From the NCBI GenBank assembly GCA_951217055.1, contig OX578280.1:5456001-5520000 (forward strand): 64,000 nt of DNA, in the 5' to 3' direction. How positions within the stretch are numbered: the stretch's first letter is position 1; each line of letters starts with the position of its first letter. This document shows, one piece after another, positions 1-11,702 of the stretch. The position numbers and the translations under genes were made by a program. The notes below the pieces were generated by a model that saw only the letters and a list, made by a program, of their open reading frames with translations, made no database searches and was not told the origin of the DNA. The stretch comes from Gerris lacustris (Eukaryota; Arthropoda; Insecta; Hemiptera; Gerridae).

Positions 1-1651
1 TGCGTCCTTCAATAAGGTGAGCAAAGTTCTTGACTGAAAGGTAGATGGCTAATAACTCGCGGTCGTACGTGCTGTATCTAGCTTGCGTGGGGTTTAATTT
101 TTGTGAGAAAAAGCCGATTGGTCTACATTCTTTACCGATATGTTGTTCTATTGCTCCTCCGACTCCAGTTGATGATGCGTCGACTTTAAGAATAAAAAAG
201 GCTTCAGGCGATGATGATGGATGCGCGAGACGTACTGCCTCTGAGAGCTTGTCTTTGCAGCGTTGAAATGCTTCCTTGGTTTCGTCAGTCCATGGTACTT
301 TAACATTTGTACCTTTGCCTTTCTGACCTTTTAAGAATGATGTTAAAGAAGCTTGAGCTGTGGCAGCACCAGGGATGAAACGGCGGTAAAAGTTTAACAT
401 CCCCAAGAATCTCCTTAATTCTTTGATTGTGTTGGGCAGCTGGAAATTTTTTATCACCTCAGTGCGTTTAGAATTAGGTTGTACTCCTTCGGATGAAACT
501 TCGTAGCCTAAAAACTCTACTTTTGACTGTCCAAACTCACATTTTGCTACATTTAAACTTAGTCCATGTTTGGTCATGCGCTCGAAAACTGTTCGGAGAT
601 GTTCCAGGTGTTCCTAATGTGATTTTGATGATATAAGGACATCATCTATGAAGACAAAAACAAAAGACAGATCTCCAAAAACTTCCTGCGCAAACCTTTG
701 GAACGTTTGTCCTGCGTTGCGAAGTCCGAAGCTCATACGTACGAACTCGAAAAGTCCAAAAGGTGTCGTTACGGCAGTCTTTTCGATGTCGGCAGGTTCG
801 ACTGGTATCTGATGGTAAGCCTTGACTAAATCCAGTTTGGAATAGAGCGTTGATCCACTGAGGTGATGGTTGAAGTCGTGGACGTGAGGTAGTGGGTACC
901 GATCAGGAATGGTCACAGCGTTCAACCTTCTATAGTCTCCACATGGCCTCCATGATCCATCTTTTTTAGGCACCATGTGTAGAGGACTGCTCCAAGGGGA
1001 TTTAGACGGACGACAAATACCTGCATCCATCATAGTTCGGAACTCTTCCTTCGCTATCTTAAGTTGTGGAGGTGTTAATCTTCTTGGTTTAGAAAATACT
1101 GGTGGACCTGTAGTTAATATATGGTGAGTTGTTTTGTGCTTAGTATCTCCTGTGAATGGTGATGGACGAGTTATCTCTGAATATTGTGACAGTAATTCAG
1201 TATATTTACATTTTTGGACTACGGTGGTTACTGTTATGTCATCAGTTGATTTGTAAATACGAGTGATAACGGATAGTTGAGTATCCCCGTCAATTAGTCT
1301 ATGTTTATTTAAGTCAACAAGGAGGTTGAATTTACGGAGAAAATCAGCCCCGATAATTGGTCTTTCAACTGTGGTTAGTATAAATGGCCAGTTGAACGAA
1401 CGACGTAAACCTAGGTCTAACTTCAACCATTTTTCGCCATAGGTATTCATGGTGGACCCATTAGCAGCATACAGTTTAAAATCTGTTGGAGGACTTCTTT
1501 TGTGGCACTGATGAACTGGGAAAACGGATACATCAGCTCCAGTATCGATTAGGAAACTTATGTTTGTATTTTTATCACGTACAAATAGGCGGCTGCCTAA
1601 TAATCTACCATGGCCACTCGCCGCTACGTGGTCCTGGCTTATTCGTTTCCC
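1..1651 (-). pseudogene. pol: Pol (protease, RT, RNase H) of CsRn1-like element, nonsense-interrupted, partial
   Basis: Polyprotein for proteolysis and reverse transcription. The frame has no start of its own: it opens at the slippery site at the end of gag. In order it shows the aspartic protease ([14 protein letters not shown] near 1500-1545), the protease flap end [11 protein letters not shown] with [25 protein letters not shown] and FIDDVLIS, then a TAG at 614-616. Beyond it the same frame continues with EHLEHLRTVFERM, a typical RT continuation, and RNase H (VDASSTGVGGAI, STYDRELLAIY) to the window edge. Only the TAG breaks the 1.65 kb. An ATG at 1450 lies inside the protease and is not the real start. 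Stop-codon readthrough is possible but nothing shows it. Confidence 0.85.
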
Positions 1652-2454
1652 GAGTCGTTAGTGACGTTTTGTCGTTTCGTGGTTTTGAATCCACATGGCT
1701 TAGTGCACCTACGTGCTGCGTCACCAAAACGTCTGTGATAGTAACAAATGTCATTATTGTCTCCTGATTTGGATCGTGAAAGCCTTTGGAATCGGGAACG
1801 AGAGTTAGAACGTCGAGACGGACCAGGTTTATTTAGAGCTTCGATTACTTTAGTGAGTTGAGCTATACATTGATTCAGATCAGTGGAATTATTAGTATTT
1901 GTATCCGGATTATTGATCTGATTGATAGTTGGCGTGGTACTGACTAGTTTGTCGGCCAACTCAGCTAGTTTATCTAAGTTATCTTCAGCTACGGTGAGAA
2001 TAGCTTGGAAATTGGTAGGTAGCCGTTGCATCCAAAGAGTTTTGAGAACGCTCTCTGTGACTTTGTTTGCTGCTAAGCTACGCATGTTACGTAGTAGAGA
2101 TGGTGGTTTTTGATCCCCTATCTCCACTTCGTTTAGCAGTTTTTTTAATTGTCTCTCTTTACTTTCGGAAAATACCGCTAATAATCTATTTTTTAAAGCT
2201 AGATATTTATCGACTAAAGGAGGATTATCTAAAATGTCACTCACTTGTACCAAGACTTCGGCATTCACTGCTCCAACAACTGAATAATATTTGGTGGCGT
2301 CTTGAGTTATTCCCGCTATGGTGAATTGGGCTTCTAACTGGTGAAACCAAATTGTGGGATTGTCCTTCCACAATGGTGGTAATTTGACCGATACTCGATG
2401 AATTTCGTTATTACCCGTTGCAGCAGGTTGGTTGGGATTAACGTCCGGATTCAT
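1639..2454 (-). CDS. gag: Gag of CsRn1-like element
   Basis: Structural protein of 271 residues that would coat element RNA in virus-like particles. The N-terminal half (about residues 20-170: [20 protein letters not shown]) is the capsid-like region common in insect gypsy Gags. It is followed by an Asn/Thr-rich linker, an Arg/Ser-rich basic stretch (about 210-230) and a knuckle [18 protein letters not shown], a C-x2-H-x9-C-x3-C (CHCC) finger as in the CsRn1 clade instead of CCHC. The ATG is 40 bp downstream of the primer site. The final codons are TCG GGA AAC GAA TAA, which contain the frameshift heptamer. The frame is fully open. Confidence 0.85.
   Translation of the reverse strand: MNPDVNPNQPAATGNNEIHRVSVKLPPLWKDNPTIWFHQLEAQFTIAGITQDATKYYSVVGAVNAEVLVQVSDILDNPPLVDKYLALKNRLLAVFSESKERQLKKLLNEVEIGDQKPPSLLRNMRSLAANKVTESVLKTLWMQRLPTNFQAILTVAEDNLDKLAELADKLVSTTPTINQINNPDTNTNNSTDLNQCIAQLTKVIEALNKPGPSRRSNSRSRFQRLSRSKSGDNNDICYYHRRFGDAARRCTKPCGFKTTKRQNVTNDSGNE
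1645..1651 (-). promoter_or_regulatory. Candidate -1 ribosomal frameshift heptamer GGGAAAC
   Basis: In the gag frame the bases read G GGA AAC, the canonical X XXY YYZ phase, two codons before the gag TAA. A slip by -1 gives CGA ATA AGC and enters exactly the frame that reaches protease DTGA with no stop between. I did not verify a downstream pseudoknot. Confidence 0.7.
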
Positions 2455-2491
2455 ATTTAGTAGTCAGATCACCGCTGTTTTCTGATTCAAT

Positions 2492-2509
2492 CTAACGTCG
2501 GGGTCGCCA
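2492..2509 (-). promoter_or_regulatory. Primer-binding site, tRNA-Trp-like
   Basis: Minus-strand TGGCGACCCCGACGTTAG lies one base inside the LTR edge. It is close to the complement of the animal tRNA-Trp 3' end (TGGTGACCCCGACGT). CsRn1-type elements are known to prime with tRNA-Trp. Confidence 0.7.
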
Positions 2510-2510
2510 C

Positions 2511-2909
2511 TGAGAGAGATCCTTTTTACGAGTCAATAACACATTAGATAATGTTTTCTTTATTTGACAAAGAATGACAGAAACGTTAAAATAATATAAA
2601 CAAAAATAAACTAAAATATAATAATTCAGAAAATAAACTAAATTAATTATTTGTGCGGATGGCACAAAACAATTGAAATTAATGATACAAGTGGACATAA
2701 AAATCCCGTATTTACAGGTAAAAATTAATTTACCATAAACATTTTACCATCTTATGGATATAAATTCAAAGTTTATTGATTGCACATTATTAGAAAATTA
2801 TTGAGGTTCGTCTGGATAAACCGGATGTCCGGACTAGCGGGGTTTGGATTAACGGCACACATTCCTTATCTGTATTTTACTATTTAGTATAACAGTGTGG
2901 GGCCTGACA
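2511..2909 (-). repeat. 5' LTR of CsRn1-like element (outer edge uncertain)
   Basis: The inner edge is set by CTCTCTCA followed by the primer site. The outer edge is a TG at 2894 (TGTTATACT) or 2909 (TGTCAGGCCCC), giving 384 or 399 bp. A minus-strand AATAAA at 2559-2564 fits a poly(A) signal. The partner LTR is outside the window, so the edge and target duplication cannot be checked. Confidence 0.6.
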
Positions 2910-4429
2910 GACCCAACCCGTGCACTGCAGAGTAAGTTCCTTATATTATCCTTTGTTTAAACAATTTTAGTCCATAAAAGACCGGAAAAGAAAGCCACTG
3001 TAACACGTCTACTCGTATTGTAATTTTAAATGTGATATACATAGCAGCATATATCATAGCATCATATATCATAGCATCATATATCATAGCAGCATATACC
3101 ATAGCAGCATATGTCATAGCAGCATATTAAATGGGTTTGTGGTTGCAGAATGCATATTACATCGGTTTGTTGTACATCTGATTTTATCGATAACATTTAA
3201 AGTTTTCTGATGGTTGCATTAAATAAAAAAAAGAAATAGACGAGGTTAAAGAAAAGTTTTTCCACTTATTGAAGAGAAGAGTTTGCCATTGGATTTACTT
3301 CACTTAAAGCGTTTTTTTGTTTGTTTGTTTTTTTAAAGCAAACTTTCCCTTTCAATAAAGGAGATCGTTTAAAGTTTGTAAAACGTAGAAAAGTCTGGCC
3401 ATGAAAAGGGCTTGTGCCTACACATGAAGAAACCTATTTAGGACTTTTAAAATGTGTTTTTTGCTTAAAAGTAGAACGCATGTTTTCTCAACCACTTGTA
3501 ATTTATGAAGGTAATTTAAGGAATGTTAGGAGCAGTATCAATTCCAAAGATCAAAATGTATTTTGTAAAAGGCTTTAAGTGATTTGGATTTGGCTCATTA
3601 GGCTTTAAAATTAATTATAAAATCAATCTGGACAAAACATTGTCCGAGAGACAAATCGTTCTGTCAACGACCAGACAAACATTCTCATATTATAATTTTG
3701 GACCCAGATCCCGGAAACATTTTGTGTTCAATTTTCAACAAAATCAGATTTATTTTCATCAATATCTCGGAAACTAGATTTTTCCCGCGAAAACAACTTA
3801 TATCGTTAGATTTGTATTTAAATATACTAAATTTTAAAACTTTTTAAATGAAATTCATCTGAACCGTTCTCGAAAAATAATGTTGTTTTAGGTTTTTGAG
3901 TGTTTTTCGCTGATAAATTGGAAGGTTACAATTCGTTACCTCAATGTTACCACTGTTATATTAGTCAGGGTGCCCAAAGGAAAAAAAATCAATTATACAT
4001 ACTCTTTCTAAACCTCTTTGTATGGCTTGTTTAGGCTAAGTCTGACATCGTTTTCCTCTGTGATTTTATTTGGTTTTGGGGCGTTTTTCATTATTTGAAC
4101 CCTATAACTTTGACGCGTCAGACTGGAAAATCGGAAAAAGTTCTGCTTCAGACAATATTAAAATGTTGACTTATAGGGTTCAAATAATGTATCTTGAGAA
4201 TATGTGCTGGATATTAATAATTAATTAATAGTAATTAATATCCAGCTGAGTCCCCCCCCCCCCATTCATTTAAAACTATCAAAATAATTTTAATTTTTTA
4301 CACGAATTAAAGTATCAATTTAAAGAGCGCAGACGTATTAAATTAATCTGGGGCTATCTACGAGCTAATTTCGACCAACCATCCAAATTTCATAAAAATA
4401 AGATGGATAATATCAAATACATAGGTGTA
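2910..4429. other. Non-coding AT-rich stretch with small repeats
   Basis: No gene seen. It holds a ~16-18-bp tandem (CATAGCAGCATATAT type, 3031-3127), an R2 copy (about 3700-3960, sharing CTAGATTTTTCCCG with 7.2 and 10.0 kb), an inverted pair at 4089-4107/4171-4189 around TTGAACCCTATAA, a palindrome at 4205-4244 and an 11-bp C run near 4252. Confidence 0.6.
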
Positions 4430-4700
4430 ATTCAATGCATGTTTGTGCGCAAGTGACAGAGAAGGCTGAAATTTGTATAGGACCAACAATAAGCTAATTA
4501 TGCCTTATCATCTACATTTAATTAGAATTGGAAATTTTTATGATAAGTTAATTCGCAAGAACGAACATATAGAGCGACATACAGACCGACACGGAACCAA
4601 AAATGTTTCCTGATGTATAAAAAGGATATATCTCTTCTTCGAAGTCATAAAAAGATTTCGTTTTCAAAACGATCCCATAGCTTCCGATACCTCAGGCAAT
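4430..4700 (+). repeat. R1 dispersed repeat, partial, running into the satellite
   Basis: Matches the reverse complement of the R1 copy at 46.25-46.6 kb (TTTGTGCGCA, GGACCAACAA, CAGACCGACACGGAACC, ATGTTTCCTGATGT). Its terminal part, TTTCAAAACGATC followed by CCATAGCTTCCG, leads without a break into the first unit of the 27-bp satellite. Confidence 0.7.
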
Positions 4701-6024
4701 CCCATAGCTTCCGATACCTCAGGCAATCCCATAGCTTCCGATACCTCAGGCAATCCCATAGTTTCCGATACCTCAGGCAATCCCATAGCTTCCGATACCT
4801 CAGGCAATCCCATAGCTTCCGATACCTCAGGCAATCCCATAGCTTCCGATACCTCAGGTAAACCCATAGCTTCCGATACCTCAGGCAATCCCATAGCTTC
4901 CGATACCTCAGGCAATCCCATAGCTTCCGATACCTCAGGCAATCCCATAGCTTCCGATACCTCAGGCAATCCCATAGCTTCCGATACCTCAGGCAATCCC
5001 ATAGCTTCCGATACCTCAGGTAAACCCATAGCTTCCGATACCTCAGGCAATCCCATAGCTTCCGATACCTCAGGCAATCCCATAGCTTCCGATACCTCAG
5101 GTAATCCCATAGCTTCCGATACCTCAGGCAATCCCATAGCTTCCGATACCTCAGGTAATCCCATAGCTTCCGATACCTCAGGTAATCCCATAGCTTCCGA
5201 TACCTCAGGCAATCCCATAGCTTCCGATACCTTAGACAATCCCATAGCTTCCGATACCTCAGGTAATCCCATAGCTTCCGATACCTCAGGTAATCCCATA
5301 GCTTCCGATACCTCAGGCAATCCCATAGCTTCCGATACCTCAGGCAATCCCATAGCTTCAGATACCTCAGGCAATCCCATAGCTTCCGATACCTCAGGCA
5401 ATCCCATAGCTTCAGATACCTCAGGCAATCCCATAGCTTCCGATACCTCAGGCAATCCCATAGCTTCAGATACCTCAGGCAATCCCATAGCTTCCGATAC
5501 CTCAGGCAATCCCATAGCTTCAGATACCTCAGGCAATCCCATAGCTTCAGATACCTCAGGCAATCCCATAGCTTCAGATACCTCAGGATATCCCATAGCT
5601 TCAGATACCTCAGGCAATCCCATAGCTTCAGATACCTCAGGCAATCCCATAGCTTCAGATACCTCAGGCAATCCCATAGCTTCAGATACCTCAGGCAATC
5701 CCATAGCTTTCGATACCTCAGGCAATCCTATAGCTTCCGATACCTCAGGCAATCCCATAGCTTCAGATACCTCAGGCAATCCCATAGCTTCCGATACCTC
5801 AGGAAATCCTATAGCTTCCGATACCTCAGGCAATCCCATAGCTTCCGATACCTCAGGCAATCCCATAGCTTCAGATACCTCAGGCAATCCCATAGCTTCC
5901 GATACCTCAGGCAATCCCATAGCTTCAGATACCTCAGGCAATCCCATAGCTTCCGATACCTCAGGCAATCCCATAGCTTCAGATACCTCAGGCAATCCCA
6001 TAGCTTCCGATACCTCAGGCAATC
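4664..6024. repeat. 27-bp satellite, about 50 copies
   Basis: Head-to-tail array of a 27-bp unit of the form CTTCCGATACCTCAGG plus CAATCCCATAG. Because 27 is a multiple of three and the unit lacks stops, the minus strand reads as a 452-codon repeat of LPEVSEAMG and the plus strand as SFRYLRQSH; neither has non-repeat sequence or gene context, so I do not call a protein. Variants are organised: GTAAT/GTAAA units cluster on the left, while CTTCC and CTTCA alternate on the right, giving a 54-bp dimer. The array starts in an R1 terminus and ends in (TA)n. Confidence 0.95.
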
Positions 6025-6028
6025 AAAT

Positions 6029-6855
<827 letters not shown>

Positions 6856-6871
6856 GTCCATATATGTCTTA

Positions 6872-7022
6872 TTTTGCTTCCGATCTTGCCGAAGGTAACG
6901 GAAGCTATGTGATCGTTCTGAAGAACAAAAATATTTTGTCTTCCATTTCAAAAATTCCAAGACAGAATTCCGTTTCAGACATCAGGGAACATTTTTGGTT
7001 CCGTGTCTGTCAGTCGAACTAC
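6872..7022 (-). repeat. R1 terminal fragment
   Basis: Contains the R1 end hairpin (GCTTCCG...CGGAAGC arms), ATTCCAAGACAGA, CGTTTCAGACATCAGGG and the start of the CTGT tract (TCCGTGTCTGTCAGTC). It covers only the last ~150 bp of R1. Confidence 0.75.
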
Positions 7023-7129
7023 CACTCAATTTTTGCGACCAATATATTCAGACCAACTTCCTCATGTACGAGTTCATAATTACTTAGTCCAGTGTTTTTC
7101 ATTTATTAATTTTCATGTTTTTGTAGGCA

Positions 7130-7560
7130 AATTTAATTATAATTGAAAATTTAATAAAAATGTATCATGAAAATAACCTCCTCGATGAGGAATCGAACCC
7201 GGTCTCTCACCGTACGCGTTTAATTATCTCAGGAACTAGATTTTTCCCGGGAAAACGGCTTATATTATTAGATTCGTATATTCAAATGCCCTACATTTTA
7301 GAATTTTTAATCAAAGTCGTCAAAACCGTTTTCGAGTAATATTTTTTTCAGAGTAACTCTTTTTCAGCATTGTTTGGGGTAACACTCCTAAATTTGGAGC
7401 TAAAATTAATTTCTCGATTTTGCCACGGGGTATGATTTTTTTAATATGTTTGCCACATTTCGTCAATATCGGCCCAGTAGATTAGGCTGTATTCGTCTGC
7501 ATAGACGACAGACGAAAGAAAAAAATATTTTTGGACATTAATACGTGTAAATTCATCAAA
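7130..7560 (+). repeat. R2 dispersed repeat copy
   Basis: Shares in inverted orientation with 9.69-10.11 kb: ATGAGGAATCGAACCCGG, CTAGATTTTTCCCGGGAAAA, TTAGATTCGTAT, and a block around GGGGTAACACTCC. The minus strand of GAATCGAACC reads GGTTCGATTC, like a pol III B box, but no convincing A box precedes it. No coding capacity. Confidence 0.65.
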
Positions 7561-8685
7561 ATCGAATTTTCGCGCCATCACAATACTTTCTCTTTATATG
7601 AGAAAGTAAAAACGTATAACAATGGTAACATTGATATTAAAAACGCTTCCGTCTTCAACTTTATCATCCAATCACGTTAATATCCACAATAAAACCAGGA
7701 AAAGATACATCAAAAGATAACATATAAAATTTGAAAAAAAAAACAAAATCATCTTTACACGAATCAACTGTTCTATTTATAGCTTAAAGTTGAGCACGAA
7801 TTTGTAAATTAAGATATCAACTTGCAAATTTATCTGATCAGATGATATAATAAACAAATATATATTCGTGATAATCATTTGCATTTGATCTCAGGGAATT
7901 CTTTCAAGTTAAATCTGATTAATAATTTTTCACCGATGATAAATCATTGGATTCTATAAAATTCGTACAAGATATTAATATTCAGATTTGTCTGAAACAT
8001 ACAAACGCTTTCACACATAAATATGTCAAATCCGCAGATAAATTACTCTCCGCTAATAATTGCTTATATTAAAAAGACATAATTTAAAATTAATTTGTCA
8101 GAGATATCTCAAAATCAGTATTATTTCGAACTTATATTTTGAGTTCTCAGTAAAAAAAAAACAAGATTATAACATTAAAATTAACTTAGTACCTCGGTAA
8201 ATTAATCAATGAATCATTGTGTCAATGAATCATTCATCTTTAAGTAGTATTAACTGTTGGTTATCACGCTAGATATGAACATTAATTAGAAAGTGAGTCG
8301 TTCTTTATGTTAATTTAATATCTGCATTTAGTGAGCCACTTGTATGAATGAATATTGAATCAGTAATCCTCATTTCCATTGTGTCGGTCTCTTTATTTTA
8401 ATTTTAAATTCTTCGAATTGGATAATAATGCTGTTTAAATGTGAGAAATTTTAATTTTAAACTGAAATTTCTCTCAGTAATATTCTATGCTTGTTTTTTC
8501 TCCTTTTTTATAAACCTGAACACCTGGATTAAATTCCATTATAGTTTTAAAAGTGTTGGTAAACAATTTTTTTCATCAGAAAATTATTTCTTTTGAATGA
8601 AATTTTTATTCTTGAAGGGTTGTGATGCAAAAGAGTTAAGCTTTTTACAAACTTTGGTAGGTTTTAACTATTAAAGTCATGTAAT
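7561..8685. other. AT-rich, nothing recognised
   Basis: More than 1 kb without a gene-like frame. Short direct repeats of TCAATGAATCATT occur near 8205-8235. No terminal repeats or motif matches seen. Confidence 0.5.
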
Positions 8686-9216
8686 AGTACATTACCCGTC
8701 TAGTGCGGAAAGTAGCATTTTGCATGCGAGTGTGGAGTTTGCACCCGAGCGAAAGCGAGGGTAGTACAACCACACGAGCAATGCAAAATGTCATTTTCGC
8801 ACGAGATGCGTACCGTACTTTATCTACGATTGTTAGATTTTAATAATAAATACAGAAAAAAAAAATTAACAAACTTCCTGTATGTAAGTTCGTATTTCTC
8901 TTTTGATAAAGATGACATTAATTCATAAGTTGAATTTTGTACCGAATTAATTATTTCGGGAGGCGTATCATTCTCCTAATTTTCGACATAATCACTTAGT
9001 TACTATAATTAAACAAACAGCAAATTAGTTTTGTTAGGTGTAAACAAACATTCTAATCGTGCGTTAAGGTGAAGAATTCTTCTTTTTTACCGCCCTAGGG
9101 CGGAAAAAATAGAGGAATTATGAAACGTGCATGCGCAATGAATACAAGTACTTAAAGAATCACTTCTACGCATCTAAACAGAGATACAATGTTTATATTT
9201 CGTATTAATCGTAGAT
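8686..9216 (+). repeat. R4 dispersed repeat, intact copy
   Basis: About 530 bp, also at 48.19-49.34 kb (interrupted by R1) and inverted at 52.30-52.88 kb. It starts near AGTACATTAC and ends at CGTATTAATCGTAGAT. The first ~140 bp form an imperfect hairpin whose loop region is CCGAGCGAAAGCGAGG. A second palindrome sits around CCGCCCTAGGGCGG at 9090-9106. No open frame; the type (MITE or foldback) is unresolved. Confidence 0.7.
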
Positions 9217-9360
9217 GGTGATGTCACTTGACGTGATAGTAGTGTAGCTGCAATGTATACAAACCTTACTAAATCAGCACCGCACACTTTTTTCACGTGA
9301 TATCACGTCCCATGATGTCACGTGATGTCACGTGACGTGATGGTAGTGTGTTTCCGCCTT
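9214..9360. repeat. CACGTG/TGACGT repeat cluster
   Basis: Three CACGTG palindromes (9294-9299, 9319-9324, 9329-9334) and several TCACGTGA/GATGTCAC words in ~60 bp. A direct repeat of the form GATGTCAC-TGACGTGAT-GTAGTGT occurs at 9219 and 9324. It may be the subterminal repeat region of a DNA transposon; regulatory use is not shown. Confidence 0.5.
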
Positions 9361-9689
9361 TAGTTTTACAATTTTATAATTTTTCTTATCAGTCAGAAAT
9401 GGTCTATAAGACGTTCAAATAATTTTAAAACCATTTCATAAATCTTTCGTTTTTTTAAGAGAAGATTTACAGCATAAATCCAAAAATAAAAATGGATTTT
9501 TACATAAATTACAAATTCGTATCACGAATTGGCATTTGATAAGATCTGATAGAGTTATATTTTTTATATCCTGCACGTTCCTTTCGTAAATAAAGATCCG
9601 ACTTCTTAAATACTTGCTCAAAAATAATGGTCCTTTATTTACTTTATCATTTAAAAAGAAAGTACTGGGTCGGCGAGATAATTCGATTT

Positions 9690-10115
9690 GATAGATTTAC
9701 ACGTTTTGAGGTCCCCTGAGTTATAAAAAAGTAGTTTTTAAAAAATGTCTGTCTGTCGTCTTTCTGTGCAGACGCCTGGAGCGTAAGGCCTAAACTATTG
9801 AGCCGATTTTGACGAAATTTGGTATACATATTTAGAATAATTATACCCTGATGCGAAATTGAAAAATATTTTGAGCTTCAAATTTAGGGGTGCTACTCCA
9901 ATAAACTTGCGATTTTTTTTTTTTTTTTGGAAAAAATTCTGACGAATTTCAAATTAAAAATTCTAATATGTAGTTCATTTAAATACGAATCTAACAATAT
10001 AATTTGTTTTCCCGGGAAAAATCTAGTTCCTAAGAAAAAAATTTAAAACGTGGATGGAGAGATCCCGGGTTCGATTTCTCATCGAGGAGAAGTTATATTT
10101 ATGATAAATTTCAAT
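9690..10115 (-). repeat. R2 dispersed repeat, longest copy
   Basis: Inverted relative to 7.13 kb. It holds ACGTTTTGAGGTCCCCTGAG, the TGTCTGTCTGTCG tract, GCCTAAACTATTGAGCCG, GGGGTGCTACTCC, TTTTCCCGGGAAAAATCTAG and CGGGTTCGATTTCTCATCG. The 60.24-60.72 kb copy shares the first half. No open frame of note. Confidence 0.65.
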
Positions 10116-10749
10116 GAAATGTTTAATAATAATTAAATATACAAACAAAAACTACGAGTAATAAATGGAAAACACTGGGATGAGAAAGTTTGTCTGAATT
10201 GTCTCGGACCTATTTTTTATAAAAAAAAACCAGATGTTTTTCAAATAGAAATGTATAAGGAGTAACCAGATAGTTATGTGTGTCGAAGATATCAACATTC
10301 TTTGTATTTTTTTTTTAATTAATAAAATAATTCACATGGAAATATATTAATAAATCAATCTCTTTAAAAAAAAAAAATAAAATAAAATAAAATAGTGACA
10401 TATCAGTGACTTTTCTTGTGAAAGTTGCTTTTCTGTAGGGATTTGAAGGAGTAGGAAGGAATATATTACCAAGTTGCGACTAGTTGGGTAGGTTCTCTTC
10501 TTGATATACGAGTCGCTATTTTATTGCCTTCCCTTAAGGGTAAATCCCCTTTAGATCCAGTCAGCTCTTGTTTCTCCCTTTTTACAACACAGATACCATT
10601 GACTAATAAAAACTACGCTTACAAATACACGACTCTGCTTTTCTGAAGCAAATGACATCTTTTACAATACATTTATTATAAAAATCGAGTTATTTTATGG
10701 AGGTAATAAAAATGTATACTTTATGTTTTCTTTGTACAAATACAAAAAA
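10116..10749. other. AT-rich, nothing recognised
   Basis: Homopolymer A and T runs, no gene-like frame. Confidence 0.5.
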
Positions 10750-10886
10750 TAGTATATTATGTTACAAGGCTGTGAAGTGAGTTTTTTCTTTACCGCGGCA
10801 ATTACATTTACTGTCGAGCGAAGCGAGACAGTAAATATTGCCAAGGTAAAGAAAAAACACTTCACAGTCGCGTAGCATATGCTATT
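10750..10886. repeat. Long imperfect hairpin with GCGAAGC loop
   Basis: Arms GGCTGTGAAGTG...CTTTACC and GGTAAAG...CACTTCACAGTC pair over about 60 bp each, with the tip GTCGAGCGAAGCGAGAC (GCGAAGC at 10818-10824). The outer part extends to ATAGTATATTATGTTAC against GTAGCATATGCTAT. The GC-rich tip contrasts with AT-rich surroundings. Confidence 0.8.
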
Positions 10887-11291
10887 TTTTCCGAGGTAGC
10901 AGACAATGAAAAAACATTAAATATTAATCACTAATCAATATATAATAATAACAAATATTAGTACATACTGAAGACTTAAAAACAGAAACCTTAAAATGAG
11001 GTTACACTATAAGAAAAGATAAATAAAACGCATTGACATCTAGCGGATTTTTATCGTACTAGAAGCATTTCTACAAAGACTGCAGCACTACTAACGGAAG
11101 TTTTGACAACTACCCGCCGGAAAGAAAAGATTTTTTAGTGCCTAGGACGTAAAAGATTTTTTCTTTACAGCTAGGAGTAACGAAAAGATTTTTTAAGTCC
11201 ACGTAATGAAAAAAATGGATTTTAGCTATGTTTTTTAGGCTCTAAAGTTACTATTTCACAGCCTACCACGGAAAAAAAAACTTTATTAGGG

Positions 11292-11361
<70 letters not shown>

Positions 11362-11407
11362 ATATATATATATATATATATGAATAAATTCTCGACCGTA
11401 AATATAA

Positions 11408-11702
11408 ACAGAAAACAAACAAAACTCAGGTTTCGGTCACAAAAATCGTCTTTATGTTACAATCCCGACGTTTCGGTTTTACTTAAAACCTTCTTCAGGG
11501 GCCTAAAAAACAAACGAAATACAAAAACCCATGAAACAAACACTCATGACTATCAAAACGGAAAAAACTAAGCAGCTGCTACACAATAAATATTAACCCA
11601 AGACCTAAACTCACCGTAAAACATCTAAACGACGACTGAAAAAATCCTCACGCGTCACACCTATATATACGGAGAAAAACCACAGCCTCCTAGATAAAAA
11701 CA
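11408..11702 (-). repeat. Left pLTR of Penelope-like element (inverted)
   Basis: Reverse complement of 14392-14687. Its minus strand carries the hammerhead-like core CTGAAGA, a 6-bp stem GGTTTT/AAAACC with AAGT loop, then GAAACGTC (about 11465-11500). The RT reading frame is open backward into this repeat to 11609. Confidence 0.9.

Larger units (their letters stand above)
1..2909 (-). mobile_element. Ty3/gypsy LTR retrotransposon, CsRn1-like, 5' part only
   Basis: Minus-strand element read from an LTR near 2.9 kb through gag and pol to the left window edge; integrase and the 3' LTR lie outside. Three traits known for the CsRn1 clade occur together: a tRNA-Trp-like primer site, a C-x2-H-x9-C-x3-C gag knuckle, and RT with FIDD at the catalytic box. 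Clade assignment is from these motifs, not a tree. Pol carries one in-frame TAG, so this copy is probably no longer autonomous. Confidence 0.85.

Noticed and set aside
4664..6022. 452-codon repeat protein (LPEVSEAMG)n
   Set aside because: A 27-bp stop-free unit gives long frames automatically; the opposite strand is open too, and there is no non-repeat domain, promoter or gene context.
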